A stretch of 6,884 nucleotides of DNA. Origin: CF-72 sp051006215. GTDB lineage: Bacteria > Chloroflexota > UBA6077 > CF-72. Of the stretch, positions 1 through 5,841 are shown one piece after another. The notes beneath the pieces were generated by a model. The model searched no databases, had not been told where the DNA came from, and was given only the letters and a program-made list of their open reading frames with translations. The stretch lies in the NCBI GenBank assembly GCA_051006215.1, contig JBPCIO010000296.1, positions 1 to 6,884 on the forward strand, read 5' to 3'. Position 1 is the stretch's first letter. Every line of letters starts with the position of its first letter. The translations under genes and the position numbers were made by a program.

Positions 1-56
1 GTACACAAAGCGAGTCGATTCACCGTACGCAATTGCCGACTCAACTGCGCCTCGGT

Positions 57-84
57 CTACGTTGTGAACATACTCGCAACGTAG
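57..84. other. Perfect 8-bp hairpin in the left spacer
   Basis: The arms CTACGTTG (57-64) and CAACGTAG (77-84) are exact inverse complements around a 12-base loop. There is no T-run on either side, so it is not a classical intrinsic terminator. Two shorter inverted repeats follow: GTCCC/GGGAC (101-105 and 117-121) and TTCGGT/ACCGAA around TTTT (133-148). No gene is visible in 1-224. The hairpins could be structure in an RNA end, a factor-dependent terminator, or chance. Confidence 0.4.
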
Positions 85-152
85 CTAAACGGGGTTCGGG
101 GTCCCGCTCTAGATAAGGGACACTATCGTACATTCGGTTTTTACCGAAGCGT

Positions 153-197
153 GTCACCCCAGTCCCTGGTCCTACTTGGCGCCAGGGACCGAGTGAC
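153..197 (-). terminator. Nested inverted repeat downstream of the methyltransferase (possible terminator)
   Basis: An inner perfect 8-bp stem, GTCCCTGG (162-169) with CCAGGGAC (182-189), is enclosed by an outer 5-bp stem, GTCAC (153-157) with GTGAC (193-197). It lies 28 to 72 bases past the stop codon of the minus-strand methyltransferase, where a transcript end is expected. No U-tract follows it on the minus strand; a second small hairpin (133-148) does. This is a structural call only. A factor-dependent end or RNA-protecting stem is as likely as intrinsic termination. Confidence 0.35.
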
Positions 198-224
198 GCT
201 ACTGGAACTTCGGGTCTCGAAGGC

Positions 225-1071
225 TCACGCGACCTCGGCGATCAGCTCGACGAACACTGGGCTGGTGCTCAGGCGCAAGCCCCGCACCCGGGCGGCGTCT
301 ACTTCGGCCAGGAGTGCCTCCACTTCACCCTCATGCGTCAGGCCGGCCCTGACCAGGCCCTCCCTTTGTGTTGAGAGGATGGCGCCGGAGATGTCCAGGA
401 CGATAGCGGCGTCGGTGGCGTGCATCGTGAAGAACCCCTGCTGCTCAATCAGCCGCAGCCCGGCGTCTATGCACAGGTCCGCGTACCGCCATGCCACATC
501 CGGCGCGGCGCCCCGGTGACGCATGTGCGCCTCGTGCAGGGCGAAGATGCGCGTGATGGCCGGGACGCGAGGGCCGCAGCGTGGAGAGCCCGGATCGAAG
601 ACCTGGTCGATCGCCACGATGCGGGCGCCCGGTTGCAGCGAACGCGCGATGGTGCGCAGTGTCGCGGCGGGGTTCGCCTGGTGCATTAGGACCAGGTGAC
701 AGATCGCCAGGTCATACGGCGCCCACGCGCTGACGGCAGCCAAGCCGTCGGCGTTGATGTCGGCCTGGACGAGCTCCACGGCCGTGAGCCCGGCCTCGTC
801 GAGCACGCCACGCGCCTGGGCCAGCGCCGCGGCGCTGGTGTCCACCCCGACCACCACTCCGCTCGGGCCGACCAGCTCCGCCAGAATCGGCAGCGCCCCC
901 ACAGGGCCACAGCCCGCGTCCCCGCGCGCGCGCCCCTGCCGCCAGGCCGGCGCGGCTGCAGGTGAGGCGGGTGCGTGCGTCCAGGGCACCGGCGATGCGC
1001 TTGAGACGTTCCTGATCTTCGGGGCTGCGATTGTGGACGTAGGTGTCCTGCCGCTGGCCTTCAATTGCCAT
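225..1071 (-). CDS. Class I SAM-dependent methyltransferase, split by a +1 frameshift
   Basis: A Rossmann-fold methyltransferase of the UbiE/Methyltransf_11-25 type, using S-adenosylmethionine; the acceptor cannot be predicted. Two reading frames make up one protein. The N-terminal frame starts at 1071 (MAIEGQRQDTYVHNRS), includes ALDARTRLT and runs to AGLAAGARA. The other frame takes over at motif I, DAGCGPVGALP, followed by the acidic end of strand 2 (VVVGVDTS), a motif II region YDLAICHLVLMH, and LQPGARIVAIDQ, ending at 225. The switch falls in a GC-rich run at about 918-935 that appears to hold one extra base. The 847-base span is 3 x 282 + 1, so removing one base gives a normal-sized protein of 281 residues. 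The start at 1071 has a strong ribosome binding site; the ATG at 1064 in the other frame would give a meaningless N terminus. As written, the product is truncated or lacks its N-terminal helices. A sequencing error is equally possible. Confidence 0.8.
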
Positions 1072-1080
1072 GGACCTGCC

Positions 1081-1086
1081 CTCCTC
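1081..1086 (-). promoter_or_regulatory. Ribosome binding site of the methyltransferase
   Basis: GAGGAG on the minus strand lies 9 bases before the ATG at 1071. This decides the start in favour of the MAIEGQ reading and against the ATG at 1064 in the C-terminal frame. It also supports the view that the two frames were once a single gene. Confidence 0.6.
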
Positions 1087-1098
1087 GTGATCGGAGAG

Positions 1099-1128
1099 CT
1101 TATGCCCGTTGTAAGCCCGACCGGTCAG
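1099..1128 (-). promoter_or_regulatory. Possible promoter of the methyltransferase, with palindrome GACCGGTC over the -35
   Basis: On the minus strand CTGACC (1123-1128) and CATAAG (1099-1104) are separated by 18 bases. Each matches the sigma-70 consensus at four of six positions. Transcription would start about 20 bases before the GAGGAG site. The 8-base palindrome GACCGGTC (1119-1126) overlaps the -35 and could be an operator, though an 8-base palindrome is not rare in GC-rich DNA. The rest of the spacer up to about 1375 shows no coding sequence that I recognise. Confidence 0.3.
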
Positions 1129-1379
1129 TAGATTCAGAGAGCCTGGGATGCGCGCCGCGAACCTTGAGGGCCTGACGTTTTGATTGCGGAGACGGTGACG
1201 TCCCCGTCGTTCTGGTCACAGGGGCGACTCACGATGGGGCAAGGCAGCCGGCCGCTGTGGACGACGAGTTGCCGGCTGCCCAACACAGCGGCTCCTTGTC
1301 ATCTTGCGGCTGGCGGTTCTCGGGACCGCGTGGGTGCCAGCACCCCTGGCGCAAGGCCGGGGTTGTCCGTCGCCGGTGC

Positions 1380-1417
1380 TACGCTGCGCCGGAGCCAGAG
1401 CAGAGGTCGCCTGGAGG
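1380..1417 (+). promoter_or_regulatory. Extended -10-like box and ribosome binding site of the O-methyltransferase remnant
   Basis: TACGCT (1380-1385) preceded by TGC resembles an extended -10 box; no -35 at proper spacing is visible. GGAGG (1413-1417) lies 5 bases before the ATG at 1423 and 2 bases before the ATG at 1420, so 1423 is the better start. The ribosome binding site is convincing; the promoter is weak. Together they indicate that a real gene once began here. Confidence 0.4.
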
Positions 1418-1422
1418 ACATG

Positions 1423-1545
1423 ATGGCAGCGGTCGACGTCTCACCCGCCACGATCGTCAGCAGATGATGGAGCGCAAGTGCGAGTCACGCCTGCTGTACG
1501 TGGCGGCCGAGCTGTCTCTAGCGGACAGGCTCTGGAGTACTCCCG
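1423..1545 (+). pseudogene. Remnant of an O-methyltransferase-like gene (dimerisation-domain N terminus)
   Basis: From the ATG at 1423 the first frame reads MAAVDVSPATIVSR and stops at 1467. A shifted frame then reads MMERKCESRLLYVAAEL followed by SLADRL to about 1530. Joined, these resemble the first 40 or so residues of acetylserotonin-type O-methyltransferases and relatives, where an SPAT-(I/L)-x-R segment and a helix like ALYVAAELGIADRL form the winged-helix dimerisation domain. The join at about 1460-1467 needs one missing base or two extra. After about 1540 the resemblance ends, at a perfect palindrome GGAGTACTCC (1534-1543), and no SAM-binding motif follows before the convergent BMP gene ends at 1626. 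I therefore read it as a truncated, frameshifted remnant. The family match is from pattern memory over a short stretch, so it could be coincidence, although the ribosome binding site argues against that. Confidence 0.4.
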
Positions 1546-1625
1546 TAGCCGTGGTTCCGAACAATCCCGCGAATGCAACGGTGGCGGGCCAAATGTCGTG
1601 CTTCTCGCGACCGATTGGCTCTGAG

Positions 1626-2910
1626 TCAGGGCTTCGGCGAACCCTGTACGTTCGCAACGAACCACAGCCCGCGCTCGTCGTACAGCGCGCCAATCTCCGG
1701 CTTACCCTGAATGCGCACCTTGCCTTCGTTGTCCTTAATCGGTCCGGTGAAGATCGACTCGAATGACTTCTGGCCGGTTCGAAACGCCGCTACTTCGTCG
1801 GTGTAGAGCCTCAGAATCTGGTCCTTGCGTGGGTGATTCGCGAGGGCGGCCATGTTCAACGGCGCTGCCTGGACCGTGCCAGCCTGGAACGATCCCATCC
1901 AGTACCGGTAGTCCCAGGGTGGATTCGCCTTGCCCCCGAAGAGCCATGTACCCCCTGGACACGTCCTTTGAATGGTGTACTTGTAGTAGCCCGTCCAATT
2001 CCAGGTGGGCGCCGTCAGCGATGCGTTCGGTGCCGCGTCGCTCATGTCCACGCCGAAGCCAATGCCGAACTTGCCGGCATCCTGCGCGGTGAGCTGCGTG
2101 ACTGGCGAATCCTGGTGCTGACTGAGCAGCGAAGCGTTGACCGGCGCGTCCAGCAGCGACTGAGCGGCCTGCCTCTCGAGGTTGGGGTCAAAGCGCGTCA
2201 ACGTCCACCTGTTGTGGACCCTGGCAGTCGGATTGGTCTGCATGGCACCCAGGGCGAAAGCGTTCTCTCCGCGGAACACCTCTGCGGTTGGCTGTGAGGC
2301 AACATAGCCTAGGTTCGCGCCAGGTTCAACCACCATGCCCGCCACCTCGCCGGTGATGTAGCGGCCCTCTTCGATGGTAGCGTTGTTGTAGCTAACGTTT
2401 AGCGGCTCGTTCCTGTCGGGCACGCCCGCGGCGTTGAAGAAGGCCACATCCGGATGGCGAGCCGCGACGATACGTGCCGGCTCCATGAAGACGGGCGATG
2501 TGGTGTAAACAACTTTGGCGCCCTGTTGGACCATGCTCTCGATCAGGTCCTCGACGCCCGGTTTGTCCTCACCGTCAACACCGTCCGCACGGATCGATAG
2601 GTCGACCCAGGGTAGCTCCTTCTTGACCGCCAGGAACGACTGCCCGTGGGCCCAGCTCCAACCCTTAGCGGCGGTCGGGCTTCCGTAGAGCTGGGCCACC
2701 TTGCAACTGTTGGCGGTGGTCGCTGCGGCTGGCGCAGTGGTCGCCGCAGCTGCCGGAGGTCGGGGTTGGCGCGCCAGTTGGAGCGGCTGCCGCAGCCGAC
2801 AGCGTAGGTCTTGGCGCAAGCGCTGCCGGCGGCGGAGCGCAGCTGCCAACGACTGCGGTCAGGCACACTAAAACCGTGGCGCTTGCGCGTCCCAGCGAGC
2901 GATTCGGCAT
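1626..2910 (-). CDS. BMP-family ABC transporter substrate-binding lipoprotein, split by a +1 frameshift
   Basis: Solute-binding protein of the basic membrane protein (Bmp/PnrA/Med) family, which in characterised cases delivers nucleosides or related compounds to an ABC permease; it would be lipid-anchored outside the membrane. The start frame (MPNRSLGRASATVLVCL) carries a signal peptide and a lipobox-like VVGSC with the lipidated Cys at residue 24, then an Ala/Pro/Thr linker. The mature domain lies in another frame: KVAQLYGS, AAKGWSWAHGQ, GAKVVYTTSPVFMEPA, HPDVAFFNAAG, YITGEVAGMV, an aromatic-rich TWNWTGYYKYT, and DYRYWMGSFQAG. The switch is in the linker at about 2755-2775. Dropping one C turns ...PTPTS into PTPTPAAAATT. 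The span is 3 x 428 + 1 bases, as expected for one inserted base, giving 427 residues. An AGGG lies 9 bases before the ATG at 2910; an upstream ATG at 2919 has none. No permease or ATPase gene is adjacent. As written, the binding domain could only be made without its signal peptide. Confidence 0.8.
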
Positions 2911-2994
2911 ACTTTCCATCCCTGCGGTGCCAGTCTCAGCTCGTCCGTTTCCCTACACCACACACTCAAGCCACACCAAGCCCACACGTGGGAG

Positions 2995-3009
2995 GCGCAA
3001 CCGTTGCGC
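2995..3009. promoter_or_regulatory. Palindrome GCGCAA-CCG-TTGCGC upstream of the BMP gene (possible operator)
   Basis: A perfect 6-bp inverted repeat around a 3-base centre lies 85 to 99 bases upstream of the BMP start codon at 2910, in the only spacer available for its promoter. A repressor site of helix-turn-helix type would look like this. A second short near-palindrome, CCCAC-AC-GTGGG (2981-2992), lies just beside it. No regulator gene is in the window and no clear -10/-35 pair was found, so this is a candidate only. The remaining spacer (2911-3107) shows nothing else that I recognise. Confidence 0.3.
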
Positions 3010-3107
3010 GCCTGCGTGCTTGGGTGCTGGCGGTGATGCTGTGGAGGCGTCCCTGTTCTCTGGAAAGTCGCCTGCGCGGCTTGAGTGGAGTGTTCAGGTC
3101 CATCTAG

Positions 3108-3132
3108 CCCAGCGGGAGAAGTTCGCGCTGGG
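3108..3132 (-). terminator. 7-bp hairpin directly after the small secreted-protein gene
   Basis: CCCAGCG (3108-3114) and CGCTGGG (3126-3132) pair perfectly around an 11-base loop. On the minus strand the hairpin begins two bases after the stop codon at 3135-3137, the position of a transcript end. There is no U-run behind it, so termination would be weak or factor-dependent, or the stem may protect the 3' end. Confidence 0.4.
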
Positions 3133-3134
3133 TA

Positions 3135-3398
3135 TCACCGGCGAATGCCGCAAAGGTGGTAGTTGGCGGCAGACGGCGGATCGACGCTCGTCCCCGTCCA
3201 CCGTCGCATTCCGGACGAGGTGGCCGCCCAATGGTTGAAGCCGTCGGTGATTGAAGGGTGTGCGAAGCCTGCACGGAACTGAGGTGTCTGGCCGGGCGAA
3301 CAGTTGTCCGCAGCCGCCACGGCTGAGCCAGGCAGCAGGACCAGGCCAAATGCCAGCGCGGACCCCAATTGAGAGTATGCGCAGAGTGAGACGAACAT
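3135..3398 (-). CDS. Short secreted protein, apparently an internally deleted member of a CSPGQTPQF-type family
   Basis: The 87-residue frame opens with a hydrophobic segment, LGSALAFGLVLLPGSAVAA, typical of a Sec signal peptide with cleavage near AVAA. It continues DNCSPGQTPQFRAGFA and then HPSITDGFNHWAATSSGMR and RWTGTSVDPPSAA. I recall small exported hypothetical proteins of Chloroflexota that begin C-SPGQTPQF-x-x-GFA and end in TFTDGYxHWA...G...WTG-x-SIDPP. Between these parts they carry a stretch with a conserved Cys, a run of Thr, and NTPT. That middle is missing here, with the join at about 3255-3265, leaving about two-thirds of the usual length. The frame stays open across the join. 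No clear ribosome binding site precedes 3398, so the start is uncertain. Function is unknown. It may be a remnant rather than a working gene. The spacer 3399-3626 shows no other gene. Confidence 0.5.
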   Translation of the reverse strand: MFVSLCAYSQLGSALAFGLVLLPGSAVAAADNCSPGQTPQFRAGFAHPSITDGFNHWAATSSGMRRWTGTSVDPPSAANYHLCGIRR

Positions 3399-3626
3399 TG
3401 TGAACCCACGGCAGCAGCCCCCGTGGCGCGCCCGCGCGTAGGAATACCAGCAGCGCAGCGATCGTCATCCGTGTGCCGAGGCGGCAACTCGCTGATTCTG
3501 TGGCGGTTCTTACGCGAACGTGGATAGCGTGAAGTGACTTCTGCCGCACGTCACCCGGGTGTGGCCTCGACTTGACGGTCAATCCCACCTTGCCAGCTCA
3601 TACGCCACATTGCTCTTCCGGGGCTT

Positions 3627-4730
3627 TTAGAACACGATGACCCCGCGGGCGACCTCGCCGCGGCCAAGGCGGTCGAAGCCTTCGTTGATCTGGTCGAGCG
3701 TGTAGCGCCGCGAGATCAACTCCTCGACCTTCAGCTTGCCCGCCAATGTCAACTCGATGATGCGCGGAAAATCGATGCGCGGTCGGGCTGAGCCGTACCA
3801 GGTTCCGATAAGTTTGGTCTCCTTGTTGACGAACATGAGCGGATCGAAACTCGAGCGTGTGCCCTGCGGCGCCATGCCCACAATGCACGCCGTGCCAGCC
3901 ACACGGGTCATCTGGATGGCCTGCTCGACCGTCTTGCCATTGCCGATCACTTCGAACGCGTAGTCCACCCCGCCGCCGGTGAGGGCGCGCACCTGCTCGA
4001 CGGCATCGCCCGTGCTGCCGTCGATGGTGTCGGTGGCGCCAAACTGGCGGGCGTACTCCAGCTTGTTCGGAAGCAGATCGACGGCGATGATGCGGCCAGC
4101 ATTCACCAGCGCCGCGCCCTGGATCACATTCAACCCGACTCCGCCGCAGCCAATCACCGCCACGCTGCTGCCCGGCTCCACTTTGGCAGCGTTGATCACC
4201 GCGCCAACGCCGGTCGTCACAGCGCAGCCGATCAGCGCCAGCACCTCCATCGACACGTCCTTGCGCACCGGCACCACCTGCTCGGCCGGCACGACGACGC
4301 GCTCGGCGAACGACCCCATGCGACCCAGGACCGCAAGGTCCTGGCCATTACGATGCACGCGCGCCGTCCCATCATGCATCTTGAATCGCTCGCCTGTGCG
4401 ACCCTCACACAACACCGAGCGGCCCATGGCGCACAATCGGCACACCCCGCACGCGGGCCGAAAGGACAGCACAGCGTGGTCGCCAGCCTTCACGCCGGTC
4501 ACGTTGGGGCCGACCACTTCGACCACGCCCGCCGCCTCATGCCCGAGGATTATCGGCAGCTCGTATTTCCATTCGCCTTTGATGACGTGGTAATCGCTGT
4601 GGCACACGCCTGTTGCACCGATGCGAAGCTGCACCTCGCCCGTCCGCGGCGGGTCAAGCTCGACGTCTTCGAGGTTCAGCGGCTGTCCAAAATCGTTGAG
4701 TACGGCGGCCTTCATGGTCCGGTCGAGCAT
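3627..4730 (-). CDS. Zinc-dependent alcohol dehydrogenase (medium-chain dehydrogenase/reductase family)
   Basis: NAD(P)-dependent oxidation of an alcohol to an aldehyde or ketone in the cytoplasm; the substrate is not predictable. The 367-residue protein has the family's usual length and all key sites. Catalytic zinc ligands are Cys43 (GVCHSDYH), His64 with Glu65 (LGHEAAG) and Cys169 (IGCAVTTGVGA). The structural zinc lobe has Cys94, Cys97, Cys100 and Cys108. The cofactor site is GCGGVG at 194-199, with Asp218 (AVDLLPNK) favouring NAD over NADP. It resembles the AdhC/class III-like and mycobacterial-type branch; I see no feature that makes it formaldehyde-specific. The start is ambiguous. GGAGGT (4731-4736) abuts the ATG at 4730, while the ATG at 4715 gives the typical MKAAVL start but sits 15 bases past it. 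The gene diverges from the UxuA-like gene with 30 bases between. No terminator is visible after the stop. Confidence 0.93.
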   Translation of the reverse strand: MLDRTMKAAVLNDFGQPLNLEDVELDPPRTGEVQLRIGATGVCHSDYHVIKGEWKYELPIILGHEAAGVVEVVGPNVTGVKAGDHAVLSFRPACGVCRLCAMGRSVLCEGRTGERFKMHDGTARVHRNGQDLAVLGRMGSFAERVVVPAEQVVPVRKDVSMEVLALIGCAVTTGVGAVINAAKVEPGSSVAVIGCGGVGLNVIQGAALVNAGRIIAVDLLPNKLEYARQFGATDTIDGSTGDAVEQVRALTGGGVDYAFEVIGNGKTVEQAIQMTRVAGTACIVGMAPQGTRSSFDPLMFVNKETKLIGTWYGSARPRIDFPRIIELTLAGKLKVEELISRRYTLDQINEGFDRLGRGEVARGVIVF

Positions 4731-4736
4731 ACCTCC
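4731..4736 (-). promoter_or_regulatory. Shine-Dalgarno-like GGAGGT abutting the dehydrogenase start
   Basis: GGAGGT is a full-strength site but has zero spacing to the ATG at 4730 and 15 bases to the ATG at 4715. Neither distance is ideal (5 to 10 is usual), so it does not settle the start. The family N terminus favours 4715 and sequence length cannot discriminate. Confidence 0.35.
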
Positions 4737-4748
4737 GCAAGCTGGTGG

Positions 4749-4754
4749 TAGGCT
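4749..4754 (+). promoter_or_regulatory. TANNNT -10 box placed for a leaderless mRNA of the UxuA-like gene
   Basis: TAGGCT ends 6 bases before the ATG at 4761, so a transcript starting 7 bases after the box would begin exactly at the ATG. A box at this distance is the known signature of leaderless genes in GC-rich bacteria. The gene has only a weak ribosome binding site candidate (GTAGG). No good -35 is seen, and upstream DNA is already the coding start of the divergent dehydrogenase. Confidence 0.4.
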
Positions 4755-4760
4755 CGGGAT

Positions 4761-5789
4761 ATGCGTCCAGGCTTCGGACAGTTCAACGTGGCTACGGCCG
4801 AGTTCTTGCAGTTTGCCGCGCAGTACGGCGGCAACGATGTCCTGCTCAACACCCCGCTGCTACCAGGTGCGCAGCGCTGGGAGATGGTCGACCTGGTTAA
4901 GTTACGACTGAGCGTTGAGCAGTACGGGCTCAAGTTGATGGCGCTCGAGAACGTGCCGAGCGCTTTTTACGACCACATCATGTTGAACGGCCCGCGCCGC
5001 GACGAGCAGATCGAGAACATGATTTACACGGTGCGCAACATCGCGCGGGCCGGTATTCCTATCTTTGGCTACAACTGGATGCCATCCCATGTGTGGCGGA
5101 CTCCGCCTGAGCGTATTCGCGGCGGGGCGGTGGCAACCGCGTTCGACGACGGCATCGCCCAGAGCATGCCTCTGACGCACGGGCGTCAGTACACCGAAGA
5201 AGAGATGTGGGCCAATCTCGAGCACTGGATCGGCATCATTACGCCGATCGCCGAAGAGGAGGGAATTCGACTAGGTATCCATCCGTGCGATCCGCCCGTA
5301 CCAGTACTGGGTGGGGTGCCTCAGATCCTGCGCGACTTTGCCGCCTATAAGCGCCTGATCGAGATCTACCCAAGCGACTGCAACGCGATCGAGTTTTGCC
5401 AGGGCACCATGGCCGAAATGCGTGACGACGTCGACATCTATGACAAGATTCGCTACTTCGGATCGCGCAACAAGATCCTGTACGTGCACTTTCGGAACGT
5501 CTCTGGCACCGTTCCGACATTCCGCGAAGAGTTCATCAATACCGGGTACGTCGATATGTTCAAGGCTATGGAAATCTACTACGACGTGGGTTTCAGCAGC
5601 TTTTTCATCGACGATCACGTGCCGCAGACATTCCAGGACACCGTCTGGGGCCATCGCGGTCGAGCCTTTGCGAATGGCTACATCCAGGCGCTGATCGAAG
5701 CGGTAACCAAGCAGCGCAGCGCGGCCGGTATCTCCCCGGGCACGGTCACCAGCTGGAGCCCGCGCGAACGCGTCGGCGTCTCGAGCTGA
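4761..5789 (+). CDS. Mannonate dehydratase-like protein (UxuA family, TIM barrel)
   Basis: Members of the UxuA family remove water from D-mannonate to give 2-keto-3-deoxygluconate in hexuronate breakdown, using a divalent metal in a TIM barrel of the xylose-isomerase type. The 342-residue protein has the family's diagnostic segments in order: GIHPCDPP (172-179), GGVPQIL (184-190), EFCQGT (211-216), YVHFRNV (241-247), FFIDDHVP (281-288) and WGHRGRA (306-312). His174, Cys213, His243 and the Asp-His pair 285-286 are the likely metal and catalytic positions by analogy. Two points are unusual. The family's HPDDPP reads HPCDPP here. The protein is also shorter than the E. coli enzyme of about 390 residues, as is common for this branch. 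No uronate isomerase, fructuronate reductase or KDG kinase is nearby, so another sugar-acid substrate is possible. It probably heads a transcript with the cyclase gene 52 bases downstream. Confidence 0.85.
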   Translation: MRPGFGQFNVATAEFLQFAAQYGGNDVLLNTPLLPGAQRWEMVDLVKLRLSVEQYGLKLMALENVPSAFYDHIMLNGPRRDEQIENMIYTVRNIARAGIPIFGYNWMPSHVWRTPPERIRGGAVATAFDDGIAQSMPLTHGRQYTEEEMWANLEHWIGIITPIAEEEGIRLGIHPCDPPVPVLGGVPQILRDFAAYKRLIEIYPSDCNAIEFCQGTMAEMRDDVDIYDKIRYFGSRNKILYVHFRNVSGTVPTFREEFINTGYVDMFKAMEIYYDVGFSSFFIDDHVPQTFQDTVWGHRGRAFANGYIQALIEAVTKQRSAAGISPGTVTSWSPRERVGVSS

Positions 5790-5829
5790 GGCCGCTCGAG
5801 GCGATGTCCACCACCACGAGGTTGTCACC

Positions 5830-5835
5830 AGGAAG
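5830..5835 (+). promoter_or_regulatory. Ribosome binding site of the cyclase-family gene
   Basis: AGGAAG lies 6 bases before the ATG at 5842 and only 3 before the in-frame GTG at 5839, so it selects ATG 5842 as the start. It lies in the 52-base gap behind the UxuA-like gene, consistent with translation from a shared transcript. Confidence 0.6.
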
Positions 5836-5841
5836 TGCGTG

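Noticed and set aside
88..108. T-arm-like GGTTCGGGGTCCC suggesting a tRNA end
   Set aside because: No D-arm, anticodon arm or matching acceptor stem can be drawn on either strand around it.
1257..1766. 169-codon plus-strand open frame taken as one gene
   Set aside because: Only its middle part resembles a protein family. Its first part precedes the ribosome binding site at 1413 and its last part overlaps the end of the BMP gene in antisense.
3094..3588. 164-codon minus-strand open frame overlapping the small secreted protein
   Set aside because: Arg/Pro-rich translation with no recognisable domain; the frame at 3135-3398 has a signal peptide and family-like motifs instead.
3979..4593. 204-codon open frame on the plus strand inside the alcohol dehydrogenase
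   Set aside because: It mirrors the dehydrogenase coding strand, has Ser/Thr/Pro-biased composition typical of antisense translation and no motif.
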